From: an uncultured Clostridia bacterium
GTDB lineage: Bacteria > Bacillota_A > Clostridia > TANB77 > CAG-508
Assembly: GCA_944390995.1 (NCBI GenBank)
Contig: CALXSA010000030.1
Location: 1 to 17,451 of the forward strand
DNA length: 17,451 nt
Direction: 5' to 3'
The translations under genes were made by a program, and so were the position numbers. Under the pieces are notes generated by a model. The model saw only the letters and a list, made by a program, of their open reading frames with translations, made no database searches and was not told the origin of the DNA. Below, piece by piece: positions 7,076-14,020 of this stretch. The stretch's first letter is position 1, and every line of letters starts with the position of its first letter.

Positions 7076-7726
7076 ATGATTTTGAAAAGATTGAAATTAA
7101 ACTCTCTTATAGAGAACATTGTAACAAATTGTTACATAATTGAAGATGAAGAAACGAAAGAGACAATGGTAATTGACCCCGCAGGGGAGTTAGAGAAAAT
7201 TACAGAAGTATTGGACATATTGGGAGCAAATGTAAAATACATATATTTAACACATTGCCATGCTGACCATATTGGCGCAGTTGAGAAACTAAAGAGGCAA
7301 AGAGGCGGAGTTGTCTTAATTCACAAAGATGATTACGAAGGTTTGTTAGAACCGGAGGTTAATTTGTCTGGGCTTATGTCTAAAAATAGTATAAGTATAG
7401 AAGCGGATTCTAGAGTAAATGATGGAGATGTTTTACATATTGGTAATCTGGAGTTTAGAGTAATACATACGCCTGGTCATACAAAAGGCGGGAGCAGTTT
7501 GTATTGTGAGCAGGAAAAGATGCTATTTTCTGGAGATACTTTGTTTAAAGGAATGTGGGGAAGAACAGACTTACCAACAAGCAATTTTGCTGATATAATT
7601 AATTCGATTGATAGTAAATTATTAGTTTTGCCAGAGGAAACAATTGTCTATCCTGGGCATGGTACTTCTACGAAGTTAGAGGACGAGGAGCCAATTTACT
7701 ATAACCTCACAGCAGGACCAGACTAG
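7076..7726 (+). CDS. Glyoxalase II-like metallo-beta-lactamase-fold hydrolase
   Basis: This 216-residue cytoplasmic hydrolase of the metallo-beta-lactamase superfamily has a complete dinuclear metal site: THCHADH (H60, H62, D64, H65), H135 in TPGHTKGG, D154 in GDTLF and H195 in YPGHG. The spacing and the GDTLFKGMWGRTDLP block match the YcbL/glyoxalase II-like group, which hydrolyses thioesters; the exact substrate here is unknown. Genes of this group commonly sit between rel and hisS in Clostridia. Only a weak Shine-Dalgarno (AAAGGG, 12 bases upstream) supports the ATG at 7076. The gene may depend partly on readthrough from rel. hisS starts 32 bases after its stop. Confidence 0.9.
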   Translation: MILKRLKLNSLIENIVTNCYIIEDEETKETMVIDPAGELEKITEVLDILGANVKYIYLTHCHADHIGAVEKLKRQRGGVVLIHKDDYEGLLEPEVNLSGLMSKNSISIEADSRVNDGDVLHIGNLEFRVIHTPGHTKGGSSLYCEQEKMLFSGDTLFKGMWGRTDLPTSNFADIINSIDSKLLVLPEETIVYPGHGTSTKLEDEEPIYYNLTAGPD

Positions 7727-7758
7727 GAACATTTTTTAAACAGGAAAGGATGATAAGT

Positions 7759-9063
7759 ATGAGGGTACAACCAAGAACCCTACCCGGCTTCATGGAACTA
7801 CTACCTAATGAACAAATACAGTTTAATGGTATGGTGGATAAAATAAGAAGTTCATACGAGAAGTTTGGCTTTTTACCATTGGACACACCAATAATTGAAA
7901 TGGCTGAGGTGCTTCTTGCAAAGGCGGGAGGAGAGACGGAAAAGCAGATATATAGATTTAATAAAGGAGATAACGATTTGGCATTACGTTTTGATTTAAC
8001 AGTGCCTCTTGCAAAATATATTTGCGAATATTTTAATGATATTACTTTTCCTTTTAAGAGGTATCAAATTGGAAAAGTGTATAGAGGAGAAAGACCACAA
8101 AAGGGCAGGTACAGAGAGTTTTACCAATGTGATATAGACATTATTGGTGATGGAGAGTTAAGCATTGTTAATGATGCTGAGATGCCAAGTGTAATTTATA
8201 GTACTATTAAGGAATTGGGTTTTGATGAGTTCACGATTAAAATTAACAATAGAAAATTGTTAAATGGTCTATTCCTAGAACTAGAACTCAATGAGGAATC
8301 TGTTGAGATAATGAGGATAATTGACAAGTTAGAGAAAATAGGAAAAGAGAATGTAATTAAATGTTTACAAGATTTGAATGTTGAAGACCAAAAAATAGAA
8401 AAAATACTAGATTTCATCGAAATTGATGGCTCTACAGATGAAAAGCTAGAAAAATTAAGAGGTTTGGACTTCACGAATGAGTTATTCAATCAAGGTCTAG
8501 AGGAATTGTCTGAAGTTGTGAAATATGTAAGGCTATTTGGTGTGCCAGATACACACTTTATGGTTGATTTGACGATAGCAAGAGGTTTGGACTATTACAC
8601 AGGAACTGTATACGAGACATTTTTAAATAACTACAGAGAAGTGGGCAGTGTATGCTCTGGCGGAAGATATGATAACTTGGCAGAGTTCTACACTGATAGA
8701 AAAATGCCAGGTGTTGGCGTTTCAATAGGACTAACAAGATTGTTTTCGAAATTAAGCGAATTGAACATTTTAAAAGAAGAAACAAAGTCAATTGCGAAAG
8801 TGCTTGTGGTTTCAATGACAGAGGAGCCAAACAGAGCATTAGAAGTTGGGGCAGCTTTTAGAAATGCCGGAATAAACACAGATGTGTATATAGAAGACAA
8901 GAAAATAAAGGCGAAGTTTAAATATGCGGATAAGCTACAGATACCATATGTTGCGATAATTGGAGAAGATGAGGAAAAGAATGGCACAGTAAGCTTGAAG
9001 AATATGGAGACAGGAGAGCAAGAGGAAGTAAGCATCGAGAAGGCAATTGAGAAATTATTGTAG
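7759..9063 (+). CDS. hisS: Histidine-tRNA ligase
   Basis: Charges tRNA-His with histidine. It is a class II synthetase of 434 residues. Motif 2 (KVYRGERPQKGRYREFYQCDID, residues 107-127 approximately), the histidine-specific ARGLDYYTG (273-281) and CSGGRYDNL (298-306), and motif 3 (GVGVSIGLTRL) are all intact, followed by the C-terminal anticodon-binding domain (about 335-430). These diagnostic loops separate it from the catalytically inert paralogue HisZ. The ATG at 7759 is preferred to that at 7750, because the Shine-Dalgarno AGGAAAGG (7742-7749) directly abuts the latter but sits 9 bases before the former. No T-box leader is present. It is close behind the hydrolase gene, so they are likely cotranscribed, and it ends at an intrinsic terminator. 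Confidence 0.97.
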   Translation: MRVQPRTLPGFMELLPNEQIQFNGMVDKIRSSYEKFGFLPLDTPIIEMAEVLLAKAGGETEKQIYRFNKGDNDLALRFDLTVPLAKYICEYFNDITFPFKRYQIGKVYRGERPQKGRYREFYQCDIDIIGDGELSIVNDAEMPSVIYSTIKELGFDEFTIKINNRKLLNGLFLELELNEESVEIMRIIDKLEKIGKENVIKCLQDLNVEDQKIEKILDFIEIDGSTDEKLEKLRGLDFTNELFNQGLEELSEVVKYVRLFGVPDTHFMVDLTIARGLDYYTGTVYETFLNNYREVGSVCSGGRYDNLAEFYTDRKMPGVGVSIGLTRLFSKLSELNILKEETKSIAKVLVVSMTEEPNRALEVGAAFRNAGINTDVYIEDKKIKAKFKYADKLQIPYVAIIGEDEEKNGTVSLKNMETGEQEEVSIEKAIEKLL

Positions 9064-9073
9064 GAAACTTTAG

Positions 9074-9109
9074 GAGATATGTTTTATAAAAGCATGTCTC
9101 TTATTTTTT
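9074..9109 (+). terminator. Intrinsic terminator after hisS
   Basis: GAGATATG (9074-9081) pairs with CATGTCTC (9093-9100), including one G-U pair, and is followed by TTATTTTTT. It begins 10 bases after the hisS stop codon. Confidence 0.8.
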
Positions 9110-9114
9110 GTCTG

Positions 9115-9164
9115 GTTATGAAAAGAACTGGGGGAGTTAGTTTGAAAAAAACAGTTTTCATAAC
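9115..9164. repeat. Inverted repeat between hisS and spoIIP
   Basis: GTTATGAAAAGAACTG (9115-9130) pairs with CAGTTTTCATAAC (9152-9164), a 13-bp stem with a 3-base bulge. The loop contains GGGGGAG and a TTG that could start a 13-residue peptide (MKKTVFITMCALE), for which there is no other support. There is no U-run, and its role is unknown. Confidence 0.5.
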
Positions 9165-9274
9165 TATGTGTGCCTTAGAGTGAAAAGAGGCAGGAATGAA
9201 ATGTATTATAAAAATTTAGTTATATTTCTTTATGTACAAGAATATATTTATATATAGTAGACTTGTACTAGCAA

Positions 9275-9300
9275 GATAATTCATTTTGGCGTTGTTATAC
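9275..9300 (+). repeat. Family A left half-copy in the spoIIP leader
   Basis: The 26 bases match the start of copy 1 (6870-6895) at 22 positions, including GATAATT and TTTTGGCGTTGTT. They end directly at the GAGGAGG ribosome binding site of spoIIP. The right arm is absent, so it cannot form the family hairpin alone. Confidence 0.75.
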
Positions 9301-9319
9301 GAGGAGGATGGTTGCAAGA

Positions 9320-10447
9320 ATGATAAATCTGGCCGTTATAGAGCTTAAGGATATAGTTAAGTATTTAATTAAGATTACTCTTTTAATAGTTGTGGTGGTT
9401 GGTCTTACAAAATATTTTTCCAGTTTTAAAACTCAGCTAAATATAAGCAAAAATTCTTTTTTGTCGTGCTTGGACACAGTTATTCCGAGCATGAAAAGTG
9501 TTAATAAAAAGGAAGATAACAATATTAAGCAGATAGAACCGCTTAAAATGCCTTTGGGTGTTGAACTTGGAATGATAGACACAGTTACAGAAAAGAAGGA
9601 GGCAACATCACAGAGCGATGGAGAGGCAGAAAAATCGGTAGGGGAAAACTCCACAAGCGAACCAGAGGAGATTACAGAGGCGCAAACTGGGGTGAAGACA
9701 GAAGTATTAGATAGCAATATTCCTGAAAAATACACAAGTGAATATAATGGTGTAAAAATAAGAAATGAGACAGATATTAAACTAACGAAAGAAATGCTAG
9801 TGCCAGACGTAGAGGTAAACACAGAAAGTATGATTATTTACCATACACATACTTGTGAAAGCTATACTCCTACTGAAAACTATACATACAAGGCATCAGG
9901 AAATTTTAGAACAAGGGACACAAACTGCAACATGGTAAGAGTTGGAGCAGAGCTAAAAAAATACATGGAACACTATGGCTATAAAGTGGTGCAAGATACA
10001 ACATTGTTTGACTATCCATCATACAATGCCTCTTATGATAGGTCGCTAAAAGCAATTGATAAATTATTAGACGAAAACAAGGTTACAGACATACTATTTG
10101 ATATACATAGAGATGCAATAGCAGACAGTTCATACGCGCCAACAGTGAAGATAGGTGATGAGGAAGCGGCACAAATGATGTTTGTTATAGGAAGCAATGG
10201 CGGTGGTAGCGAGCATGATAATTGGAACAAAAATTTGAAATTTGCAATAAAGATACAAGAGAAAGCAAATGAGCTATATCCGGGCTTGTTTAAGCCAATA
10301 ATACTTAGAAATAGTAGGTATAACCAGCAATTAGCGGTAGGCTCAAGCATAATTGAGGTGGGGGCTACGGGAAATACGATGGAGCAGTGTTTGGTGAGTA
10401 TGAAATATTTGTCAAAAATTCTCTCAGAAGTGCTTGCCCCGAAATAA
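9320..10447 (+). CDS. spoIIP: Stage II sporulation protein P (amidase/endopeptidase)
   Basis: SpoIIP cleaves peptidoglycan with SpoIID and SpoIIM during engulfment of the forespore. The 375-residue protein has an N-terminal signal-anchor helix (about residues 13-31), a long polar, acidic linker (about 60-160) and the catalytic SpoIIP domain (about 168-375) with IYHTHTCESY (H175, H177, E180), DIHRDA, FVIGSNGGG and the C-terminal RYNQQLAVGSSIIEVGATGNT block. All the motif residues I know for the family are present. The start at 9320 is chosen because GAGGAGG (9301-9307) abuts the ATG at 9308 with no spacing; a 12-base gap to 9320 is long but usable. An ATATT/ATA arrangement near 9216-9244 loosely resembles a sigma-E promoter. 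Family A repeat DNA lies on both sides. This gene marks the organism as an endospore former. Confidence 0.95.
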   Translation: MINLAVIELKDIVKYLIKITLLIVVVVGLTKYFSSFKTQLNISKNSFLSCLDTVIPSMKSVNKKEDNNIKQIEPLKMPLGVELGMIDTVTEKKEATSQSDGEAEKSVGENSTSEPEEITEAQTGVKTEVLDSNIPEKYTSEYNGVKIRNETDIKLTKEMLVPDVEVNTESMIIYHTHTCESYTPTENYTYKASGNFRTRDTNCNMVRVGAELKKYMEHYGYKVVQDTTLFDYPSYNASYDRSLKAIDKLLDENKVTDILFDIHRDAIADSSYAPTVKIGDEEAAQMMFVIGSNGGGSEHDNWNKNLKFAIKIQEKANELYPGLFKPIILRNSRYNQQLAVGSSIIEVGATGNTMEQCLVSMKYLSKILSEVLAPK

Positions 10448-10450
10448 TTA

Positions 10451-10606
10451 CAATTTTGGCGTTGTTGAACTTCGCGTCGAAAATCCTCAACGTGCAAAAA
10501 GCACGCCTACGGTTTTCTAGCTTGTTCGCCTAGCCAAAATTTAATTCTTTCAGGGCAGTGAGTTAGAAAAAAGCCAAAAGCACAATTCTTTGCCAACAGC
10601 TAGTGA
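10451..10606. repeat. Family A palindromic repeat, copy 2 (full)
   Basis: It starts four bases after the spoIIP stop. TTTTGGC (10454-10460) pairs with GCCAAAA (10532-10538). GAAC (about 10467-10470) pairs with GTTC, where copy 1 has GCAC with GTGC. GAAAATC pairs with GGTTTTC, and the tip is GTGC/GCAC where copy 1 has GTAC/GTAC. The tail AATTTAATTCTTTC...GAGTTAGAAAA is repeated after copy 3, and CAATTCTTT...CAACAGCTAGTGA matches the tail of copy 1. It fills the gene-free stretch 10448-10606. Confidence 0.8.
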
Positions 10607-10621
10607 GACTAAGATTAAAAA

Positions 10622-10713
10622 TGCTTTGGCGTAGCAACAAGCACGCCTGCGGTTTTCTAGCTCGTTCGCCTAGCCAAAATTTAATTCTTTCAAGGCAGGG
10701 AGTTAGAAAAAGC
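10622..10713. repeat. Family A repeat, copy 3 (left arm deleted)
   Basis: A partial copy directly downstream of copy 2. It keeps the head TTTGGCG, then jumps to AGCACGCCTGCGGTTTTCTAG, CGTTCGCCTAGCCAAAA and the tail. It lacks the left arm, so it looks like a deletion derivative. The 30-plus bases from GGTTTTCTAGCT onward are nearly identical to copy 2. Confidence 0.75.
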
Positions 10714-10732
10714 TAAACTTTGCCAACAGTAG

Positions 10733-10790
10733 ATGTGTCCCCAAAACGAAAAAAAATTCGCTGCGAGACCTGTCCCCAAAACGAAATTTT
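10733..10790 (-). repeat. Family B repeat, two units, at the thioesterase stop
   Basis: On the minus strand two units run TTTCGTTTTGGGGACAGGTC... then CGTTTTGGGGACACATC, separated by TCGCAGCGAA. The outer edge overlaps the TAA of the acyl-ACP thioesterase gene (10789-10791). See the plus-strand arrays at 12094-12200 and 15890-15959. Confidence 0.85.
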
Positions 10791-11532
10791 AAGAAAGCTC
10801 TATGATGCAATGCGAAACCGTATTGTCAGCGCTCTTGATTACAACCGTATGCTTGTTATTGTCAAAAGCATATAGGCACTTTGATGTGTCGCCTAATCTA
10901 ATTGCAGCTTTGTACATTATATCAATATTATTGAAATCGTCCTCGAGTTTCTCTGCATAAATATTCTCAGGTAATGCCTCATATGCTAAGTCTAAATAGT
11001 TCAAGTTATGCATGTGCTTATTTACATCAATATCGCGCCTTTGAGTAGGGTAGATATATTCGTTTGTGAAGTCTTCAGGTTCTTTTAATTTTTTGAACTC
11101 AAATTCTGGGAAAAGTGTTTTTTCCTCTGGCTCATATTTTCCCATAATTTCCTCTGTTATTTTAGTAATTGTTTGTGTATCAATGTTTGTTAAAGTCCAC
11201 TTTGTAGTAGCAATGCAAACTTGTTTATTGTCTTTATCTAATACTTCAAAATCACGTAAAGTACTAACTTTAGTTGCACTTCTTGCCCAAGTTCTAATTG
11301 TAACTTCTTCATCGTATTTTAGCCTTCTAAGAATCTTCACATGCCAATTAAGCTGTACCCAAGACAAGCGAGTTTCTGGTATTTCTCTTATACCATATCC
11401 AGCACTGTCTGAATGCATACAAGCAACATTTTCAAGCATGGCAAGCATGCCTTTATTTGTGATATTTGCATTTCCATTTACCTTACTAATATCAACTCTT
11501 GTTTTATATTCAAATACCATTTTAAAATTCAT
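10789..11532 (-). CDS. Acyl-ACP thioesterase (FatA/FatB-like)
   Basis: This double hot-dog-fold enzyme of 247 residues is predicted to release fatty acids from acyl carrier protein. The N-terminal hot-dog half spans about 5-125 (LSWVQLNWHVKILRRLKYDEEVTIRTW at 56-82). The C-terminal half starts near 158 with RRDIDVNKHMHNLNYLDLAYEALP; N171 and H173 correspond to the catalytic Asn and His of the family's DxNxHVNN motif. The ATG at 11532 has AAGGAAGG almost touching it, while the ATG at 11520 lies about 12 bases from the same signal; either is possible and the difference is four residues. It is the second gene of a minus-strand pair, 53 bases after a YbgC-like thioesterase, hinting at shared acyl-chain or acyl-CoA turnover. 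A family B repeat overlaps its stop codon. Confidence 0.9.
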   Translation of the reverse strand: MNFKMVFEYKTRVDISKVNGNANITNKGMLAMLENVACMHSDSAGYGIREIPETRLSWVQLNWHVKILRRLKYDEEVTIRTWARSATKVSTLRDFEVLDKDNKQVCIATTKWTLTNIDTQTITKITEEIMGKYEPEEKTLFPEFEFKKLKEPEDFTNEYIYPTQRRDIDVNKHMHNLNYLDLAYEALPENIYAEKLEDDFNNIDIMYKAAIRLGDTSKCLYAFDNNKHTVVIKSADNTVSHCIIELS

Positions 11533-11585
11533 TCCTTCCTTGATTGCAATATAAATTCTTAATAAAAAAATAATTATATGAAAAC

Positions 11586-12011
11586 CTAACTGGTTTGCTC
11601 CATCATTTTCTCCATTGCCTCATATATCTCAGGAAAAACTTTTTTTGTGTTAATCGGTTTCATATCCTTATTCACAATTGCGTGTACAGTATAGCCTGTA
11701 TTAATAGGCTTGTCTATATTATTCTCTTTGAAAACCTCATATGAGAATACAACTCTAGCTGGTGTGAGTTTACTTACGGTAGCTGTTACAATAAGGTCAT
11801 CATCATATGTTGCAGGAGAATAGTACTTGCAATTAAGCTCAACCAAAGGAGTCATAATTCCATTTTCCTCCATTTTAGAATAAGGAAACCCGGCCTCTTT
11901 AGAAAGGTCTGTTCTTGCCAATTCGTACCATATAGGATATACAGAATGATGTACAATTCCCATCTTATCTGTTTCAGCATATCTAACTGTCACTTTGCTT
12001 TTTGAAATCAT
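11586..12011 (-). CDS. YbgC/4HBT-family acyl-CoA thioesterase
   Basis: This small single hot-dog thioesterase has 141 residues. The N-terminus RYAETDKMGIVHHSVYPIWYELAR is the hallmark of the YbgC/FadM subgroup, with the catalytic D15 and H21/H22 and the conserved Y25. These enzymes hydrolyse short- or medium-chain acyl-CoA, or acyl-ACP bound to phospholipid synthesis complexes; the substrate here is not readable from sequence. GGAGG lies 6 bases upstream of the ATG at 12011. It is the first gene of the minus-strand thioesterase pair and has its own extended -10 promoter. Confidence 0.92.
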   Translation of the reverse strand: MISKSKVTVRYAETDKMGIVHHSVYPIWYELARTDLSKEAGFPYSKMEENGIMTPLVELNCKYYSPATYDDDLIVTATVSKLTPARVVFSYEVFKENNIDKPINTGYTVHAIVNKDMKPINTKKVFPEIYEAMEKMMEQTS

Positions 12012-12051
12012 ATGTTACCTCCGTTTTGTTTGAAAAATTTTAACAAAAGTA

Positions 12052-12080
12052 ATTATAGCACAACCAAAAACAAAAATAAA
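12052..12080 (-). promoter_or_regulatory. Extended -10 promoter of the thioesterase pair
   Basis: On the minus strand TGCTATAAT (perfect -10 at 12057-12052 with the upstream TGn element) follows a weak -35, TTTATT, at 17-base spacing. The predicted start is near 12045, leaving a leader of about 34 nt. Confidence 0.6.
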
Positions 12081-12093
12081 GAGAAAAAGCAGG

Positions 12094-12200
12094 AAATTCG
12101 TTTTGGGGACAGGTCTCACGACGAAAAGAAATTTCGTTTTTGGGACAGGTCTCACGACGAAAAAAAATTCGTTTTTGGGACACATCTCGACCTGTCCCAA
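12094..12200 (+). repeat. Family B repeat array, three units
   Basis: Three head-to-tail units spaced 36 and 35 bases apart each read (A)TTCGTTTTTGGGACAGGTC followed by TCACGACGAAA. Each unit has matching ends (TTTCG and CGAAA) and could form a small hairpin. The third is altered to GGGACACATCTCGACC and ends in TGTCCC, forming a GGGACA/TGTCCC inverted pair. It fills most of the gap between rnhA and the thioesterase pair (12012-12248). Directly beyond it the palindrome CTTGCAAG occurs at 12212-12219, 12237-12244 and 12271-12278. Confidence 0.9.
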
Positions 12201-12248
12201 CTTTGCAAGAACTTGCAAGAAAAGACGTGTCCCTACCTTGCAAGGTTG

Positions 12249-12683
12249 CTAAAGCGAGGAGATGGCGTTTCTTGCAAGCTCGTCGCAGCGGTTGTTATAC
12301 TCATTATCGGCGTGGCCTTTTACTTTGTGAAAGGTCACGTTGTGTATTTGGGTTAGTTCAATTAGTTCCTGCCAAAGTTCCTTGTTTTTTACATCGGCTT
12401 TGCCAGAGGTTTTCCAGTTATTTTTTTGCCATCCTACTATCCATTTTTGCAAGAATGCGTTTACTACATATGCGCTGTCACTGTACAAGTCTACTTTGCA
12501 AGGATATTTCAAAAGTTTTAGTGCTTCAATAACTGCTGTTAGTTCCATAACATTGTTTGTTGTGTCTGCTTTTGCTCCAGATATTTCTTTTTTGTGCTGC
12601 TTGTGCATGAGAATTGCTCCCCAACCGCCAGGTCCAGGGTTTCCAGAACATGCACCGTCTGTATAAATTGTTACTTCTTCCAT
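12249..12683 (-). CDS. rnhA: Ribonuclease HI
   Basis: Degrades the RNA strand of RNA-DNA hybrids (primers, R-loops). At 144 residues it is close to the classical bacterial type 1 enzyme. The catalytic carboxylates are all present: D9 ([16 protein letters not shown]), E47 (NNVMELTA), D69 (YSDSAYV) and D134 (RCDELA), as is H124 in KVKGHADN. The tryptophan-rich handle ([24 protein letters not shown]) is intact. AAGGAG precedes the ATG at 12683. It is divergent from tmcAL, and their promoters interlock. Its 3' end is next to family B repeat DNA, and no standard terminator is evident. Confidence 0.97.
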   Translation of the reverse strand: MEEVTIYTDGACSGNPGPGGWGAILMHKQHKKEISGAKADTTNNVMELTAVIEALKLLKYPCKVDLYSDSAYVVNAFLQKWIVGWQKNNWKTSGKADVKNKELWQELIELTQIHNVTFHKVKGHADNEYNNRCDELARNAISSL

Positions 12684-12702
12684 ATAAATCTCCTTTTTTC
12701 CA

Positions 12703-12731
12703 TTGTATATTTTTCCATTTTGTGATATTAT
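12703..12731 (+). promoter_or_regulatory. Promoter of tmcAL-coaE
   Basis: TTGTAT (12703-12708) and TATTAT (12726-12731) are 17 bases apart. The -10 box lies over the -10 box of the opposing rnhA promoter. Confidence 0.6.
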
Positions 12732-12755
12732 ATCAATAAATTAGTTTTTGTACAA
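12727..12755 (-). promoter_or_regulatory. Promoter of rnhA
   Basis: On the minus strand TTGTAC (12755-12750) and a perfect TATAAT (12732-12727) are spaced by 17 bases. The start is expected near 12720. It physically overlaps the rightward promoter, so the two cannot be occupied at the same time. Confidence 0.7.
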
Positions 12756-12772
12756 GTTTAAGGGGGAAAGTT

Positions 12773-14005
12773 ATGAGTAGAGTACTAGGAATAATTGCAG
12801 AATACAATCCATTTCATAATGGGCACTTGTACCATATTGCAAGAACAAAGCAAGAAACTAATGCTCAATATATTGTAGCTGTAATCTCTGGAAACTTTGT
12901 GCAGAGGGGTAATACGTCTATAGTGAATAAGTGGGTAAAGGCGAGAATGGCTTTGCTTAATGGTGTTGATTTGGTTATAGAGCTTCCAACAGTGTACAGC
13001 ATTTCAAGTGCGGAGAATTTTGCAGAGGGTGCTATAAAAATTTTCAATTCGCTTGGAGTGGTTGATACAATTTCGTTTGGGATGGAGGCGTCGGACATCT
13101 CTACGCTGAACAATATTGCAAATGTTTTATACAGCGAGCCAAAGGAGTACATTACAATGCTAGGACATGAGCTAAAAAAGGGCAATTCTTTTCCAAAGGC
13201 AAGGGAAAATGCGCTTATGGTGTATCTAAACGATATAAAGAGGTATGCTAATGTGCTTTCTGGTTCTAACAATATTTTGGCGATTGAGTATTTGAAGGCG
13301 ATGAAGAAAACAAAAAGTACAATTACTCCAATAGGAATAAAAAGAGAGAAAGTTTTATATAATGATAAATATATAGTGGATGAGTTTGCAAGTGCTACAG
13401 CTATAAGGAAAATGCTTATGACAAATCAGCTTAATGATATAAGCAAAGTGATGCCAAGGAATTCGTATTTGAAATTAGGCGAGGAGCTAAAAAACGGTCA
13501 CTATGTAATAGATTTATCAAGGTTTGAAAAAGAGATAATCTATACATTAAGAAAAATGTCGGTGACAGATGTGGCAAAGCTTCCGGATGTTTCGGAGGGG
13601 TTGGAGACTTCAATAAAAAATGCGGCAGATTCGTGCAACACGCTAGAGGAATTGATAAATATTGTTAAAACGAAAAGGTTTACACAAACTAGAATTCAAA
13701 GGATTTTATTGTATGCGTTACTTGGAATAGACAAGAAAAAAATGGAGACATCGAGGAAAATTACGCCATATGTGAGAGTTTTAGGTTTTAATAACAAAGG
13801 AAAAGAGTTAATATCTGAAATGATGAACCTTAACCCTAAACTTAATGTGGTAACATCGGTGAAGAAGTATATTGATGAGGTTGCAAATAGAAATTTAAAG
13901 GAGATGCTGGAAACAGACATTTTAGCGACAAATATATATACGTTGGGTTATTATTCAGATTCGTATTCAAATTTAGATTACACAAACAAAATAGAGATAC
14001 TTTAA
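12773..14005 (+). CDS. tmcAL: tRNA(Met) cytidine acetate ligase
   Basis: TmcAL (formerly YlbM/DUF795) uses ATP and acetate to form N4-acetylcytidine at the wobble position of elongator tRNA-Met, which prevents misreading of isoleucine codons. The 410-residue protein has the N-terminal nucleotidyltransferase fold with GIIAEYNPFHNGHLYH, where H15-N-G-H18 is the HIGH-like ATP-binding motif. VISGNFVQRG (38-47) and a basic, lysine-rich C-terminal half for tRNA contact follow. AGGGGGAAAG precedes the ATG. coaE begins 15 bases after the stop with its own GGAGGA, so the two are probably one transcript. Confidence 0.95.
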   Translation: MSRVLGIIAEYNPFHNGHLYHIARTKQETNAQYIVAVISGNFVQRGNTSIVNKWVKARMALLNGVDLVIELPTVYSISSAENFAEGAIKIFNSLGVVDTISFGMEASDISTLNNIANVLYSEPKEYITMLGHELKKGNSFPKARENALMVYLNDIKRYANVLSGSNNILAIEYLKAMKKTKSTITPIGIKREKVLYNDKYIVDEFASATAIRKMLMTNQLNDISKVMPRNSYLKLGEELKNGHYVIDLSRFEKEIIYTLRKMSVTDVAKLPDVSEGLETSIKNAADSCNTLEELINIVKTKRFTQTRIQRILLYALLGIDKKKMETSRKITPYVRVLGFNNKGKELISEMMNLNPKLNVVTSVKKYIDEVANRNLKEMLETDILATNIYTLGYYSDSYSNLDYTNKIEIL

Positions 14006-14020
14006 AAGCGGAGGAATGCA

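Noticed and set aside
7727..7758. T-box leader regulating hisS
   Set aside because: Only 32 bases separate hisS from the upstream gene, and no T-box specifier or antiterminator sequence is seen there or in 6861-7075.
9120..9192. Short peptide gene in the hisS-spoIIP gap (MKRTGGVSLKK..., 21 residues, or 13 from an internal TTG)
   Set aside because: It lies within an inverted repeat and has no homology that I recognise. The only Shine-Dalgarno-like sequence is part of the loop.
12094..12200. CRISPR array
   Set aside because: The units are directly adjacent with no unique spacers of constant length, there are no cas genes, and the same unit occurs at two other sites in the window.
12012..12532. 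Several overlapping open frames on both strands (67-130 residues) around the family B array
   Set aside because: They are translations of the tandem repeat and of rnhA antisense. They show periodic RFWDRSHDEKK-type sequence, lack ribosome binding sites and have no family resemblance.
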